Below, piece after piece: positions 9,244 through 17,743 of a stretch of DNA of 64,000 nucleotides (positions are counted from its first letter, which is position 1; each line of letters starts with the position of its first letter). A model generated the notes under the pieces. That model was not told the DNA's origin, ran no database searches, and saw nothing but the letters and a program-made list of their open reading frames with translations. This stretch comes from CAYNST01 sp964546435 (GTDB taxonomy: Bacteria > Pseudomonadota > Gammaproteobacteria > Pseudomonadales > Cellvibrionaceae), in NCBI GenBank assembly GCA_964546435.1, contig CAZJKJ010000006.1, forward strand, positions 26,694-90,693. The letters run 5' to 3'. The position numbers and the translations under genes are program-made.

Positions 9244-10857
9244 GTGAGGCTGGCGGTCTGGCTCGCTGTAATCATGCTGCTGGGGGCCTGCGCCAGTCCC
9301 CGTGCGCGCCACGATGGTCAATTCCTGAAACCCGCCCGGTTCGTGCTGGAACCGGGCGCCCGCTGGCAATACTCCACCGCTGAAAAACCCGCCAACTGGC
9401 TGACCGGAATCGGAACCGATCCCGGTTGGGAGACTGGCGAGGCCGGTTTCTACGGCCCCGAAAGCGGGCGGGCACGCGGGGATCGCAGCGGCACCCTCTG
9501 GGCCAGCTCGCGCCTGTGGTTGCGCACGAACTTCCGCCTGCCGGCCAATGTACCCAAGGACGAGCTGCTCCTGTGGGGTCGCTGGGATCACACCGTGACC
9601 GTCTACATCAACGGCGTCGCGGCGGTTCGTGACCTGAGCCCGAGTTTCGGCTACCGCTATCTGGGGATATCGGACGCCGCCCGGGCCACCCTGCGTACCG
9701 ATGCCGACAACCACCTGGCCGTTGTGGTGGAGGCGGACGCCGGAGCGGGATTTTTCGACCTGGGCATCACCACCAGCAAAGTCATGACCAATCTGCCCCA
9801 AAGCGGCTTCACCAAAGTGCCGGCACTGGACGACATTTCCGCGCTGGTCAAATCCTATATGGAATTGCATGGCATTCCCGCCGGGGTGCTGGCGGTGCGC
9901 CGGGGGGACGAGCTGGTGATATCACAGGGCTTTGGTTACATGGACAAGGAATTCACCCGCCCAATGCCCCCGGATGCGGTTCTGCGGCTCGCCAGTAACG
10001 ATAAGACCGTGACGCGGGATGCGATCTTCCACCTGCTCAACGAGCACCCGGTCAACCCGGCAACCGGTGAAGCAATCACCCTCGCCACCCCCGTCTTTCC
10101 CCTGCTGAAAAGCATGGGCGTGGCCCTGGCACGGGAACCCAGCGACCCGCGCGCCAACGACATCACCATCTGGCATCTGCTGGAGCACCGCAGCGGTTTG
10201 CCCTCCCTGTCCCGCCGCCATCATGCAGCGATCCTGACTGCCTCGGCCCGGGACGATCTGGCGGCGCTGGACCTGCACGACAACATCAGCTGGCTGTACC
10301 GGCAGTTTCTACGATCCGGGCCGGGCAAGCGGGAAGAGTACAGCAGCACCGGCTACATGGTGCTGCGCTATCTGATCCACGCACTGACGGGCGATCTGGA
10401 ACCCTGGCTGCAGCAAACGCTGGTGAAGCCGGGAGATCCCGCCGACTTCTACATCGCCAGCGAACGTTTGCCGGGCCGGATACAGCGCGGGGGTTATGCC
10501 CGGGAGCCCTGGTATGCAACTCTGGAGGAGCCGTATTCCCGCTGGATTCAGCTGGAAAACTACACGGCCCTGGCAGCGTCGGCGCCGGCCTTTGTGAGCT
10601 ACGACCGGCACGCCAGCGGTGATCTGTTAACCTTTGGCAACATGGCCGGCAGCTGGTCCGCTGCCCTCCAGATTCCTTACGGGGATTTGAGTGTCGCCGT
10701 GTTTTTCAATATCGCCGGGTATTACGACGACATTGCGGCCTTGTTACGGGAGCGCCTGCTCAACCGGCCACCCAGTGACTGGGGGCCTGTCAGTATTCCC
10801 TTCAGTTACGCGCCGGTTTTGCCGGCGATCCAGTTACCTGCGACTCGGGTGCACTGA
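9244..10857 (+). CDS. Serine-hydrolase (beta-lactamase/PBP-like) lipoprotein with N-terminal beta-sandwich
   Basis: About 537 residues. The GTG at 9244 gives a clean lipoprotein signal (LAVIMLLGAC, lipobox LGAC). The frame is open further upstream over the YihY gene, but that part lacks protein character. Residues ~20-190 look like a galactose-binding-type jelly roll (WLRTNFRLP, VYINGVAA), as in carbohydrate-active proteins. Residues ~200-530 are a class-C beta-lactamase-like hydrolase: the SxxK nucleophile block is probably SNDK, the second motif is YSS within EEYSSTGYM rather than YxN, and HRSGLPS is a typical family block. Members include esterases and peptidases; true beta-lactamase activity is unlikely. 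Expected location is a periplasm-facing membrane surface or the outer membrane. Confidence 0.8.
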   Translation: MRLAVWLAVIMLLGACASPRARHDGQFLKPARFVLEPGARWQYSTAEKPANWLTGIGTDPGWETGEAGFYGPESGRARGDRSGTLWASSRLWLRTNFRLPANVPKDELLLWGRWDHTVTVYINGVAAVRDLSPSFGYRYLGISDAARATLRTDADNHLAVVVEADAGAGFFDLGITTSKVMTNLPQSGFTKVPALDDISALVKSYMELHGIPAGVLAVRRGDELVISQGFGYMDKEFTRPMPPDAVLRLASNDKTVTRDAIFHLLNEHPVNPATGEAITLATPVFPLLKSMGVALAREPSDPRANDITIWHLLEHRSGLPSLSRRHHAAILTASARDDLAALDLHDNISWLYRQFLRSGPGKREEYSSTGYMVLRYLIHALTGDLEPWLQQTLVKPGDPADFYIASERLPGRIQRGGYAREPWYATLEEPYSRWIQLENYTALAASAPAFVSYDRHASGDLLTFGNMAGSWSAALQIPYGDLSVAVFFNIAGYYDDIAALLRERLLNRPPSDWGPVSIPFSYAPVLPAIQLPATRVH

Positions 10858-10905
10858 ATTGAAACGCAATCCTTCCTTACTTCAACCTGTGAGAAATCGG
10901 GCCTG

Positions 10906-11232
10906 ATGAAATCGAGAATTTGCAAAACTTTCCTTGCAGCGCTGCTGCTGTTGACGGTGAACGGGGTGGCAGCAAATGAAATTGCCGCGATGATCTCCGA
11001 GCCAGACAAAGTCGTTCTTACGTTGCGCGCTGAGGGCAAACCGGTGACTGGCGCCTGTGGCGGAACCGACTTCGACATCAAACGCACCAACCAGAATTTC
11101 AATGAACTCTACCCGTTACTGCTCACCGCCTTCAGTCAGGGCTGGCCGGTAACAATTCACACCTTTCCCTGTCATGTCGGCAACAAACGCAACCCCGTCA
11201 GTCACGCCGAAGTGGTCCGACCCCTCCCGTAA
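10906..11232 (+). CDS. Small secreted protein of unknown function
   Basis: A 108-residue protein with a clear Sec signal (KTFLAALLLLTVNGVAAN, cleavage near residue 23). The mature ~85-residue domain has two cysteines (in GACGG and FPCHV) that probably form a disulfide, plus an NELYPLLLTAF helix. I do not recognise the family. It lies 48 bases after the serine hydrolase and just before a terminator, so the two could share a transcript. The intact signal peptide and normal codon use support a real gene. Confidence 0.65.
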   Translation: MKSRICKTFLAALLLLTVNGVAANEIAAMISEPDKVVLTLRAEGKPVTGACGGTDFDIKRTNQNFNELYPLLLTAFSQGWPVTIHTFPCHVGNKRNPVSHAEVVRPLP

Positions 11233-11249
11233 ACAGGTGCCGAGCGCTC

Positions 11250-11275
11250 AAAAAAAAAGCCCCTTTCGGGGCTTT
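11250..11275 (-). terminator. Rho-independent terminator of the esterase gene
   Basis: On the minus strand AAAGCCCC-GAAA-GGGGCTTT is followed by a run of nine T, a textbook intrinsic terminator 17 bases past the esterase stop. On the plus strand the same hairpin also follows the small secreted-protein gene, with only a short T run, so it may act weakly in both directions. Confidence 0.85.
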
Positions 11276-11291
11276 GCAGTGCGGGTGTCAA

Positions 11292-12896
11292 TCAGCGGTA
11301 AAAGCGTAGTCTGCGACCGGCGGTAACGGCCCCGGCCAGCATCAGCAAAAACAGCCAGTCCGCACTGCCGCCGCCCGTGCCGGGGTCACCGCTGGAGGAC
11401 GTCGACGAGGCACTGGATGAACTCGACGAGCTGGACGAACTTGAAGAGCTGGAAGAAGACGAGCTGCTGGACGAACTGGAGCTGGACGCCGCCCGAGTAC
11501 GCACGACGATGCCGCTCAGGGTACCGTTATCAATGGAACTGGTGACGGTGATAGTCAGGCCGCCGTCATTGACGGTCGCATTGACGACGTCCGGGTTATA
11601 GGCCGTGTCATGTCCAGCCAGCTGAAAGATATCTGCATTGTTCAATACCTGGGTGCCTTCAACATCGATACTGACCGCCCGCGCACCGGTGTTCTCCCAA
11701 TACAGCTCAACCAGGTTCAGCTCCACTGCGTAGTTGCCGTTGTTCACCGGAATTTCGTAGGTGAAATCCCCGTAACGCTCGCTCTGGAAAAGCGCGCTAC
11801 CACCGGAAATGGTATCGGCCGTCGAATTTACTTCCCCACCGGTGAAATTACGGTCCGCTGAATAGGAAACGCCATCAAAGGACGCCGTCTGAGTGGAGCC
11901 GACATTAATGGCCGCAACTATGTCGGCGCTGTTCGGAGGGGTGTAACCGGGTGTGTCTTCGGTGACCAGACACTCTTCGCCGTTCTCCGTACCCATGCCA
12001 TTGCCGTCCGGATCAGAATTGACACTGCAGCACACGGGATAGCCATCCGCGGTGCCGCAACTCCGGGGTGTGCCATCGGTTGATGTGGTATCCACCAGGG
12101 TCAGCATTTTCTCGGCATAACGGCGGCCCAGCTCGCGGTAACTCTCGGCGTTAAAGTGGTACTGATCCTGAGAGCCCAGACCATTGGCGGAAATTACGTG
12201 GCCATTGGACACCGTCTGCGGAATCCGGGCGATGATGGGGTTGTGGCTGGTGCAGCACACGCCGGGAACCATTTCGCCGGCCAGCAACGGCACATCGCCG
12301 ATGTTCAGGTCTCGGCGCAGATCCGTCACGATGGAGTTGACGCGATTTACCCAGTCAGACTGCCCGGTGTCTGTCTCACCCTGATGCAGGAGGATACCCT
12401 TGATCACTCCCACCTCCTGGGCGCGCCTGGCCAGATCCAGCAGCCACGCATAACCGCCGTTATTTCCCTGAGGCGTTGCCCCGTTGCCATTGACCGGGTT
12501 ACAGGTGCCTTTTGACGCGCAGTCTTTCAGAAAATAGTTGATGGACTGACCCTGATACGCGGCGCCAACCAGACCGATGGTGATGGCGTCATCAGTATTG
12601 TCCGCCATGGTCTTGCCAAAATAATCACCGGGACCGAGTCCGCCGGAGCAGCGAATCAGCGGCGGCGACGCTACGCGCCACTCACCATACTGACCAACGC
12701 CCTGACAGGTTTCACTTTGCAAAACCCTGACCCGGGGATTGGTCTGTCGATCCTGATCCGCTGGCCGGGCAGCGCCTTCCATATTCGATTGGCCGAACAG
12801 CAGATAGATATGAAAATTCGGATCCGGCGCAGACAAGGCAGACAGCGGCGTGAGCAGCAACCCTGCCAGAAGCAGACGTAACGGAAGTCGGGACAT
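11292..12896 (-). CDS. Secreted SASA/CE6-like carbohydrate esterase with malectin-like domain, polyserine linker and GlyGly-CTERM tail
   Basis: 534 residues. A Sec signal (about 1-22) is followed by an SGNH-type acetylesterase domain (about 25-255): the nucleophile Ser is in FGQSNMEG, LLHQGETD is the third block, and DQYHFN supplies the Asp-His. Members deacetylate xylan or other acetylated glycans. Residues ~310-455 are a malectin/CBM-like beta-sandwich beginning INVGS. A ~30-residue serine-rich linker follows, then GGGSADWLFLL, a hydrophobic helix and an Arg-rich end. That is the GlyGly-CTERM arrangement processed by rhombosortase, usually in type-II-secreting bacteria. Polyserine linkers are typical of marine lignocellulose degraders. 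A dEF-like Asp/Asn stretch (SDPDGNGMGTENGEE) between domains may bind calcium. Confidence 0.88.
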   Translation of the reverse strand: MSRLPLRLLLAGLLLTPLSALSAPDPNFHIYLLFGQSNMEGAARPADQDRQTNPRVRVLQSETCQGVGQYGEWRVASPPLIRCSGGLGPGDYFGKTMADNTDDAITIGLVGAAYQGQSINYFLKDCASKGTCNPVNGNGATPQGNNGGYAWLLDLARRAQEVGVIKGILLHQGETDTGQSDWVNRVNSIVTDLRRDLNIGDVPLLAGEMVPGVCCTSHNPIIARIPQTVSNGHVISANGLGSQDQYHFNAESYRELGRRYAEKMLTLVDTTSTDGTPRSCGTADGYPVCCSVNSDPDGNGMGTENGEECLVTEDTPGYTPPNSADIVAAINVGSTQTASFDGVSYSADRNFTGGEVNSTADTISGGSALFQSERYGDFTYEIPVNNGNYAVELNLVELYWENTGARAVSIDVEGTQVLNNADIFQLAGHDTAYNPDVVNATVNDGGLTITVTSSIDNGTLSGIVVRTRAASSSSSSSSSSSSSSSSSSSSSSSSSASSTSSSGDPGTGGGSADWLFLLMLAGAVTAGRRLRFYR

Positions 12897-14290
12897 GATG
12901 GAATCCTACTTTTATTTTTCTTGAGGATCTTCCGGTCGATCACTCGAAGCCAGAAGGACTATAAGGCCCATTCTACGGATGACAGCAAGCCTATACCGGA
13001 ACCGTCGACTAAAGTCTAAGTGACCCTATGCTCAGTTTTTTCTTTTGGAGGGGGACTCCGGAAGCGTTTGCGCTGCTCTTCGCCCGCTTCCCAGAAAAAC
13101 CCGTGGTACCGCAAATAAACAGTAAGTAATTAACCGCGACCGCAACCGTAACCAAACGATATAACCACCACGTGAATGCAGTTGAGGCCTGAGGGCTGGC
13201 AGAATGGTCTGATTTTCTTCGCACGATTTATAGGTTTATTCCGAGGAATTCTGGAAAATTGATTTTCAATATATTCACTCCTACGCTTCTGAGTGGCATT
13301 TCAATTCCGTGTTACAGATAAAGACAGTTTGTCACGGTAGCTTCGCGTGATAAGAAGCAGAAACTCGCTAGGTCACAGAGAACGTATTCAATTTTTTTTT
13401 AACCCGAGCTGCACAATCTCGAAAGGCTAATCAATGAAAATTAATGCGGGCAGCGCGGCCAATCGCAATGACGAGTCGATACTATTACCCTTGAGACGGG
13501 CCGGTATGTTCTAAGTGAAACAACAATTTCGTCAAATGATGATGGCCCTCATCCGCATGCCACGGAATGTTCCATCCAGGATACTGCCTACCTTAGGTGC
13601 ATTCATGTAGTTCGACTCGGTCCCTGGTGGTGGAAGCCCTCAGGCTGTGAGGGAATACAAAGAGTCGGAAAGAACCAGAGGGGAATAATCATGGGCACGC
13701 CACTGTGAGGAAAGGAAAGATTGCAGCACAAAGGCGTCATTAATTAAGGTCACTCTGATTAATTCGTGATTGTGCGGTGATAACATACCGCATCGCATTA
13801 ATGGTCATTGATTTTATGAAACAGGCATCGCTCACAGATGCCGTTGAGACGTTTCGCAAGATTACTCGTGGCGGTCAATCCAGCCGTCGGTCCTCAACCG
13901 TTTAGTAATCAGATCCGACTTTCGGGTGACTTCAGAGCATAATGTGCAAGTTTTTCATTGGCCACCCACATAATTTCCTCTATTCTCTCTAGCTTTGTGG
14001 CAGAGGCGTATGTAACGTCTGAGATAATATAATCCGCAAGAAGACATCTGCGTACGCTCTGTCGCATTGAGAAGTCGGACTATCGGTTGACCGCTGAAGG
14101 GAAGTTCCCGGCTTCATGGTAGGAGAGCAACTGGCGGTTCAGAATTAGTTCAATAAAAGCTGGGTCGAACAGCACATCAAAGGAAGACCGGAGTGACCGA
14201 ATCTTCATCAGATGTCTTCGCTGAAGCGGGTAAAGATCAAACGGCACAAGCCACTGATAAAATTAATTTATAGATTCGTATGGAAATAGT
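12897..14290. other. Gene-poor, decayed boundary region left of the defence island
   Basis: About 1.4 kb with no convincing intact gene. Base composition shifts here from the GC-rich flank to the AT-richer island. It contains a minus-strand frame broken by an amber codon (listed separately) and a plus-strand 79-codon stop-free stretch (13471-13707) with no good start. It also contains a short ATG frame at 13434 with a GAAAGG ribosome-like site that runs out after 26 codons. No tRNA, integrase or transposase remnant could be recognised. The final AT-rich 50 bases before 14291 probably hold the methyltransferase promoter. Confidence 0.55.
13909..14262 (-). pseudogene. Broken small gene with in-frame amber codon, divergent from the methyltransferase
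   Basis: One minus-strand frame reads for about 117 codons with protein-like composition but is interrupted by TAG at 14080-14082. Before the stop it reads through VPFDLYPLQRRHLMKIRS and FDVLFDPAFIELILNRQLL. After it come MRQSVRRCLLADYIISD and KLERIEEIMWVANEKLAHY, ending in TGA at 13909-13911. Possible starts are GTG 14247 or ATG 14208, and ATG 14067 for the distal half. I do not recognise the family. The simplest reading is a nonsense-mutated accessory gene; two tiny separate genes are less likely. Confidence 0.4.
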
Positions 14291-15817
14291 GTGACTAAGA
14301 AGTCTTACCCCATTGTAGATCTCTTTGCTGGCCCCGGAGGGCTGGGAGAAGGCTTTTCCGCTCTTCACAGCGGTAAAGGCGTATCGTCGTTTCATAGCAT
14401 TGTGTCTATAGAGCACAACAGTTTTGCTCACAAAACACTTTTGCTTCGGCATTTCTTTCGCTCATTCGGGCGTGGTAAAGCCCCGAAAGAGTACTATCAA
14501 TATATAAGTGGAAAGATCCCTAAAGAAGAGCTCATAAAACGGTATTTAGAGAAATGGAGGTGCGCGGAAAATTCAGCGATTTGCATTTCTCTGGGTGAAG
14601 AGAACCATAGCGTTGTGCAGCGTATTATTAATTCTCGATTGGGCAGCACCAAAAAATGGGCTTTGATTGGAGGTCCTCCGTGCCAGGCTTACTCGCTCGT
14701 CGGTCGTTCCAGAATGAGCGGTTCACCTGACTTTGAGGACGATAAAAGGCACTTCCTGTATCGGGAGTATTTAAAAATCATCGTCGACCATAAACCACCT
14801 GTATTTGTAATGGAAAATGTCAAAGGACTGCTTTCGGCAAGCGTAAAGGGCGAGTCGGTAATTCAGAATATCCTGTGTGACTTGAGGCATCCTAGATCAG
14901 CTATTGGGAGAGGCGAAAATGGACTGGAGTATCGTCTTTATTCCTTAAGTGAGAGAGGCGAATTCGGCACGGATTCCGATCCGGCAGCATTTCTTGTCCG
15001 GGCAGAAGAATACGGTATCCCTCAGGCGCGGCACCGAATTTTTATAGTCGGCATTCGAAGTGACATAAAAATAACTCCAGAGATTCTAAAAAAACAGAAT
15101 GCCCCAGGTGTACGGGAAATAATTGGTGGGCTGCCGCGTCTAAGAAGCGGCGTGACAAAGGATGTCGACAGTACGGAACGATGGCAGCAGATCATTCGAT
15201 CCGCGAGCGCTGAACCCTGGTACAGAATGCCAATCGATTCAGGCTATACACTGCCCGAGATCATGGAGAAGTATGTTTCTCCAGACTACCGACTCCCATC
15301 TCAGAAGTATTCGACACGATACTCGGCACCAGGCGCGATGACAAGTTGGTATGAAGATGAACGGCTGGAGAGTCTGACACATCATGATGCACGTGCGCAC
15401 ATGAAAGATGATCTTTACCGGTATCTATTTGCTGCCTCCTATGCCAAAAAATTCAAAGTATCACCAGTGCTGGCCAACTTCCCGCCTTTGCTTCTGCCCA
15501 TGCATAAGAATGTGAAGATCGGTGTTAGTGGCGGGATGTTCAATGACCGCTTCAGGGTGCAGCTTGCGGAAAAGCCAGCAACCACAGTAACGTCCCATAT
15601 CTCGAAAGATGGTCATTACTTCATACATTATGATCCGGCTCAATGTCGCAGCCTTACGGTAAGAGAAGCCGCGAGACTGCAAACATTTCCGGATAACTAC
15701 TTCTTTGAGGGGCCGAGAACCGAACAGTATCATCAGGTCGGGAACGCTGTTCCAGCATACCTCGCTCTGAAAATTGCAGCTATAGTAAGGGGTGTGCTAA
15801 AAAGAATTAAGGACTGA
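14291..15817 (+). CDS. DNA (cytosine-5-)-methyltransferase of an MZA-type defence operon
   Basis: A 508-residue C5 methyltransferase. Motif I is DLFAGPGGLGEGF (residues 10-22), the catalytic Cys is in GGPPCQ (C131), motif VI is MENVKG, motif VIII is QARHRIFIVG, and the C-terminal motifs IX/X include REAARLQTFPDNY and VGNAVP. The ~60-residue insertion between motifs I and IV and the large target-recognition region (about 240-400) make it longer than Dcm/HpaII-type enzymes. It should methylate a specific sequence and so mark self DNA. The start is GTG at 14291; an ATG eleven bases upstream closes at once. It heads a six-gene operon with the vsr gene two bases downstream. AT-richer than the flanks. 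Confidence 0.93.
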   Translation: MTKKSYPIVDLFAGPGGLGEGFSALHSGKGVSSFHSIVSIEHNSFAHKTLLLRHFFRSFGRGKAPKEYYQYISGKIPKEELIKRYLEKWRCAENSAICISLGEENHSVVQRIINSRLGSTKKWALIGGPPCQAYSLVGRSRMSGSPDFEDDKRHFLYREYLKIIVDHKPPVFVMENVKGLLSASVKGESVIQNILCDLRHPRSAIGRGENGLEYRLYSLSERGEFGTDSDPAAFLVRAEEYGIPQARHRIFIVGIRSDIKITPEILKKQNAPGVREIIGGLPRLRSGVTKDVDSTERWQQIIRSASAEPWYRMPIDSGYTLPEIMEKYVSPDYRLPSQKYSTRYSAPGAMTSWYEDERLESLTHHDARAHMKDDLYRYLFAASYAKKFKVSPVLANFPPLLLPMHKNVKIGVSGGMFNDRFRVQLAEKPATTVTSHISKDGHYFIHYDPAQCRSLTVREAARLQTFPDNYFFEGPRTEQYHQVGNAVPAYLALKIAAIVRGVLKRIKD

Positions 15818-15819
15818 GA

Positions 15820-16266
15820 ATGACAGACAGGGTGAGCAGTCAGAAGCGGAGCTGGAATATGTCCCGTATAAAATCTCGGGATACCACTCCAGAACTGGCG
15901 GTGCGAAAGGTCTTATTTCGAATGGGATACCGATACCGATTGCACAGCTCAACCGTACCTGGAAAGCCAGACATTACACTGCGGAGATATAGAGCTGCTA
16001 TATTTGTTCATGGCTGCTTCTGGCATAGACATCCCGGTTGCAAATTTGCCTATTTTCCAAAATCCAGAGTGGACTTCTGGGAGGAAAAATTTGAAGCAAA
16101 TGTTCGCAGAGACGAAAAAGTTAAGAAGCAGCTTGCGGAACTCGGGTGGAGGTATTTCACCATTTGGGAGTGCGAAACGAAAAGCAGCGAAACAATTGAG
16201 AATCTGTTGAGAGGATTTCTGGGTGAAAGTGAAACAAGGTCCGATAACGGAGCCATCGCCGGATGA
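15820..16266 (+). CDS. vsr: Very-short-patch-repair (Vsr) endonuclease
   Basis: A 148-residue Vsr-fold nuclease. Family landmarks are MSRIKSRDTTPE, then R-x-LF, GKPDITLRRYRAAIFVHGCFWHRH (catalytic Asp in GKPDI; His and Cys zinc ligands in GCFWHRH) and WEEKFEANVRRD. Vsr nicks T:G mismatches made by deamination of 5-methylcytosine, which fits its place directly after a C5 methyltransferase. In restriction operons with GHKL ATPases such nucleases may alternatively supply the cutting activity; the sequence does not decide. Its 3' end overlaps the next gene by 44 bases, which is long and suggests strong translational coupling. Confidence 0.93.
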   Translation: MTDRVSSQKRSWNMSRIKSRDTTPELAVRKVLFRMGYRYRLHSSTVPGKPDITLRRYRAAIFVHGCFWHRHPGCKFAYFPKSRVDFWEEKFEANVRRDEKVKKQLAELGWRYFTIWECETKSSETIENLLRGFLGESETRSDNGAIAG

Positions 16267-17743
16267 ATACGACGTTGCAGAGCCTGAGCCCTCAGCGCTC
16301 GTCGAGTCGCTGAGGGCTTTCGGATACAGTTTGCGAACTGCCATTGCAGACCTTGTTGATAATTGCATCTCTGCAGCCGCTAAAAATGTCTGGATCAGGT
16401 TTGAGTGGGACGGCGCTCATTCTTTTATTGCCATCAGAGATGATGGCAGTGGAATGACTGATGGCGAACTGATAGAAGCCATGAGGCCGGGGTCAAGAAG
16501 TCCTCTGGAGGAACGAGCGCCAAGCGATCTTGGCAGATTTGGACTCGGACTTAAGACGGCTTCCTTTTCACAGTGCCGACGTCTTTCTGTTCTCACTAAA
16601 TCTATGGGTTCAGCCTGTGTCACCCGCTGCTGGGATCTCGATTACATCAAGGCGTCTGGAAAGTGGCGTCTCCTTAAAGCGGTCAATCAGTATCGACTTT
16701 TTGAAATAGGAGAAGAAATAGGACAACAGGGGACAATTGTTCTCTGGGAGGAAATGGATCGAGTGACTGGGTCCGCACGCACGGAAGACAATAATGCCTA
16801 CAACCGCTTCCTCGAAGCCATTGACGAAGTTAAAGTACACATTGCAATGGTATTTCATCGCTATCTGGAAAAGCGGGATGGTATCAATATCTTCATCAAT
16901 GGTCGCCAGCTAGAGGCTTGGGACCCGTTTCTGCGGAAGGAAAAGTCAACACAGGAACTCCCTTCTGAAAAGCTATTCTGCAGGGGCGCATGTCTCACCG
17001 TTACCCCTTACGTGCTGCCGCATCAGTCAAAGTTGACACAGAGCAAGCACAGGGCGGCTGCAGGCCCCCAGGGCTGGAATGCTCAACAGGGCTTCTACGT
17101 CTATCGAAATGAACGCCTGCTCGTTCCTGGTGAATGGCTTGGACTCGGCTTTCAGAAAGAAGAGCATCACAAACTTGCAAGAATCCAGATCGACCTGCCT
17201 AACAATATTGATGATGAGTGGCAGATTGACGTAAAGAAGTCTCGGGCCAAACCTCCGGGTTATCTCCGCTCCGATTTAAAAAGAATCGCCAAACTGACAC
17301 GAGAGCAGGCGGTTCAGATATATCGTCACAGAGGAAAGGTCATTGCGAGAAAGTCCTCCCAAGAGCATGTTTTTCTCTGGCAGCAGAAAATTAGACACGG
17401 AAAGTACTTCTACGAGATAAACCGTGATCACCCACTTATTCAGTCCTCCCTTCGCGAGTTCGGGGGCGATAAAATCGAGCCCGTTCTGCGGCTGCTGGAA
17501 GAGACCATTCCTGCGTCTCACATCATCATTACCAGCTCTGAAGAACCAGAGAGGATGAGCAGTCCGCTGGAGGGTGCGAAATACGCAGAGGTAAGGCCTC
17601 TCCTGAAAAAGATGTACAGTTCATTCCAGAAGCATGGATTCAGTCGGGAGGAAATATTTGATCGTCTCGCAACGATGGAGCCATTCATTCAGAATTCCGA
17701 GTTTATAGAAACCTTTAGAGAAGAGCCCGAAGGAGGTATTTAG
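16223..17743 (+). CDS. MutL/MORC-like GHKL ATPase (MZA MutL-like component)
   Basis: 506 residues. The GHKL ATP-binding fold is clear: N-box ADLVDN (about 42-47), G1 box DDGSGM (73-78), G2 box GRFGLGLKTAS (104-114). The remainder (about 200-400) resembles the S5-like transducer and a helical C-terminus. Prokaryotic MORC/paraMORC ATPases have been linked by gene neighbourhood to restriction systems with helicases and nucleases; ATP-dependent dimer clamping on DNA is the expected activity. The start is GTG 16223, behind GAGAGGA, inside the vsr gene. The stop abuts the ATG of the Z1 gene directly. No membrane or sensor domain is present, so it is not a histidine kinase. Confidence 0.9.
   Translation: MKVKQGPITEPSPDEYDVAEPEPSALVESLRAFGYSLRTAIADLVDNCISAAAKNVWIRFEWDGAHSFIAIRDDGSGMTDGELIEAMRPGSRSPLEERAPSDLGRFGLGLKTASFSQCRRLSVLTKSMGSACVTRCWDLDYIKASGKWRLLKAVNQYRLFEIGEEIGQQGTIVLWEEMDRVTGSARTEDNNAYNRFLEAIDEVKVHIAMVFHRYLEKRDGINIFINGRQLEAWDPFLRKEKSTQELPSEKLFCRGACLTVTPYVLPHQSKLTQSKHRAAAGPQGWNAQQGFYVYRNERLLVPGEWLGLGFQKEEHHKLARIQIDLPNNIDDEWQIDVKKSRAKPPGYLRSDLKRIAKLTREQAVQIYRHRGKVIARKSSQEHVFLWQQKIRHGKYFYEINRDHPLIQSSLREFGGDKIEPVLRLLEETIPASHIIITSSEEPERMSSPLEGAKYAEVRPLLKKMYSSFQKHGFSREEIFDRLATMEPFIQNSEFIETFREEPEGGI

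Noticed and set aside
13009..13224. 71-codon minus-strand frame in the island boundary
   Set aside because: One hydrophobic stretch but no ribosome site, no recognised domain, and a degenerate setting; not enough to call a gene.
13471..13707. 79-codon stop-free plus-strand stretch, with an ATG frame at 13434 that could join by a frameshift
   Set aside because: No start in frame and no recognisable similarity; a stretch of this length can arise by chance.
16223..17743. Two-component histidine kinase
   Set aside because: It has a GHKL ATPase fold but no sensor, membrane helix or H-box, and sits between vsr and Z1.
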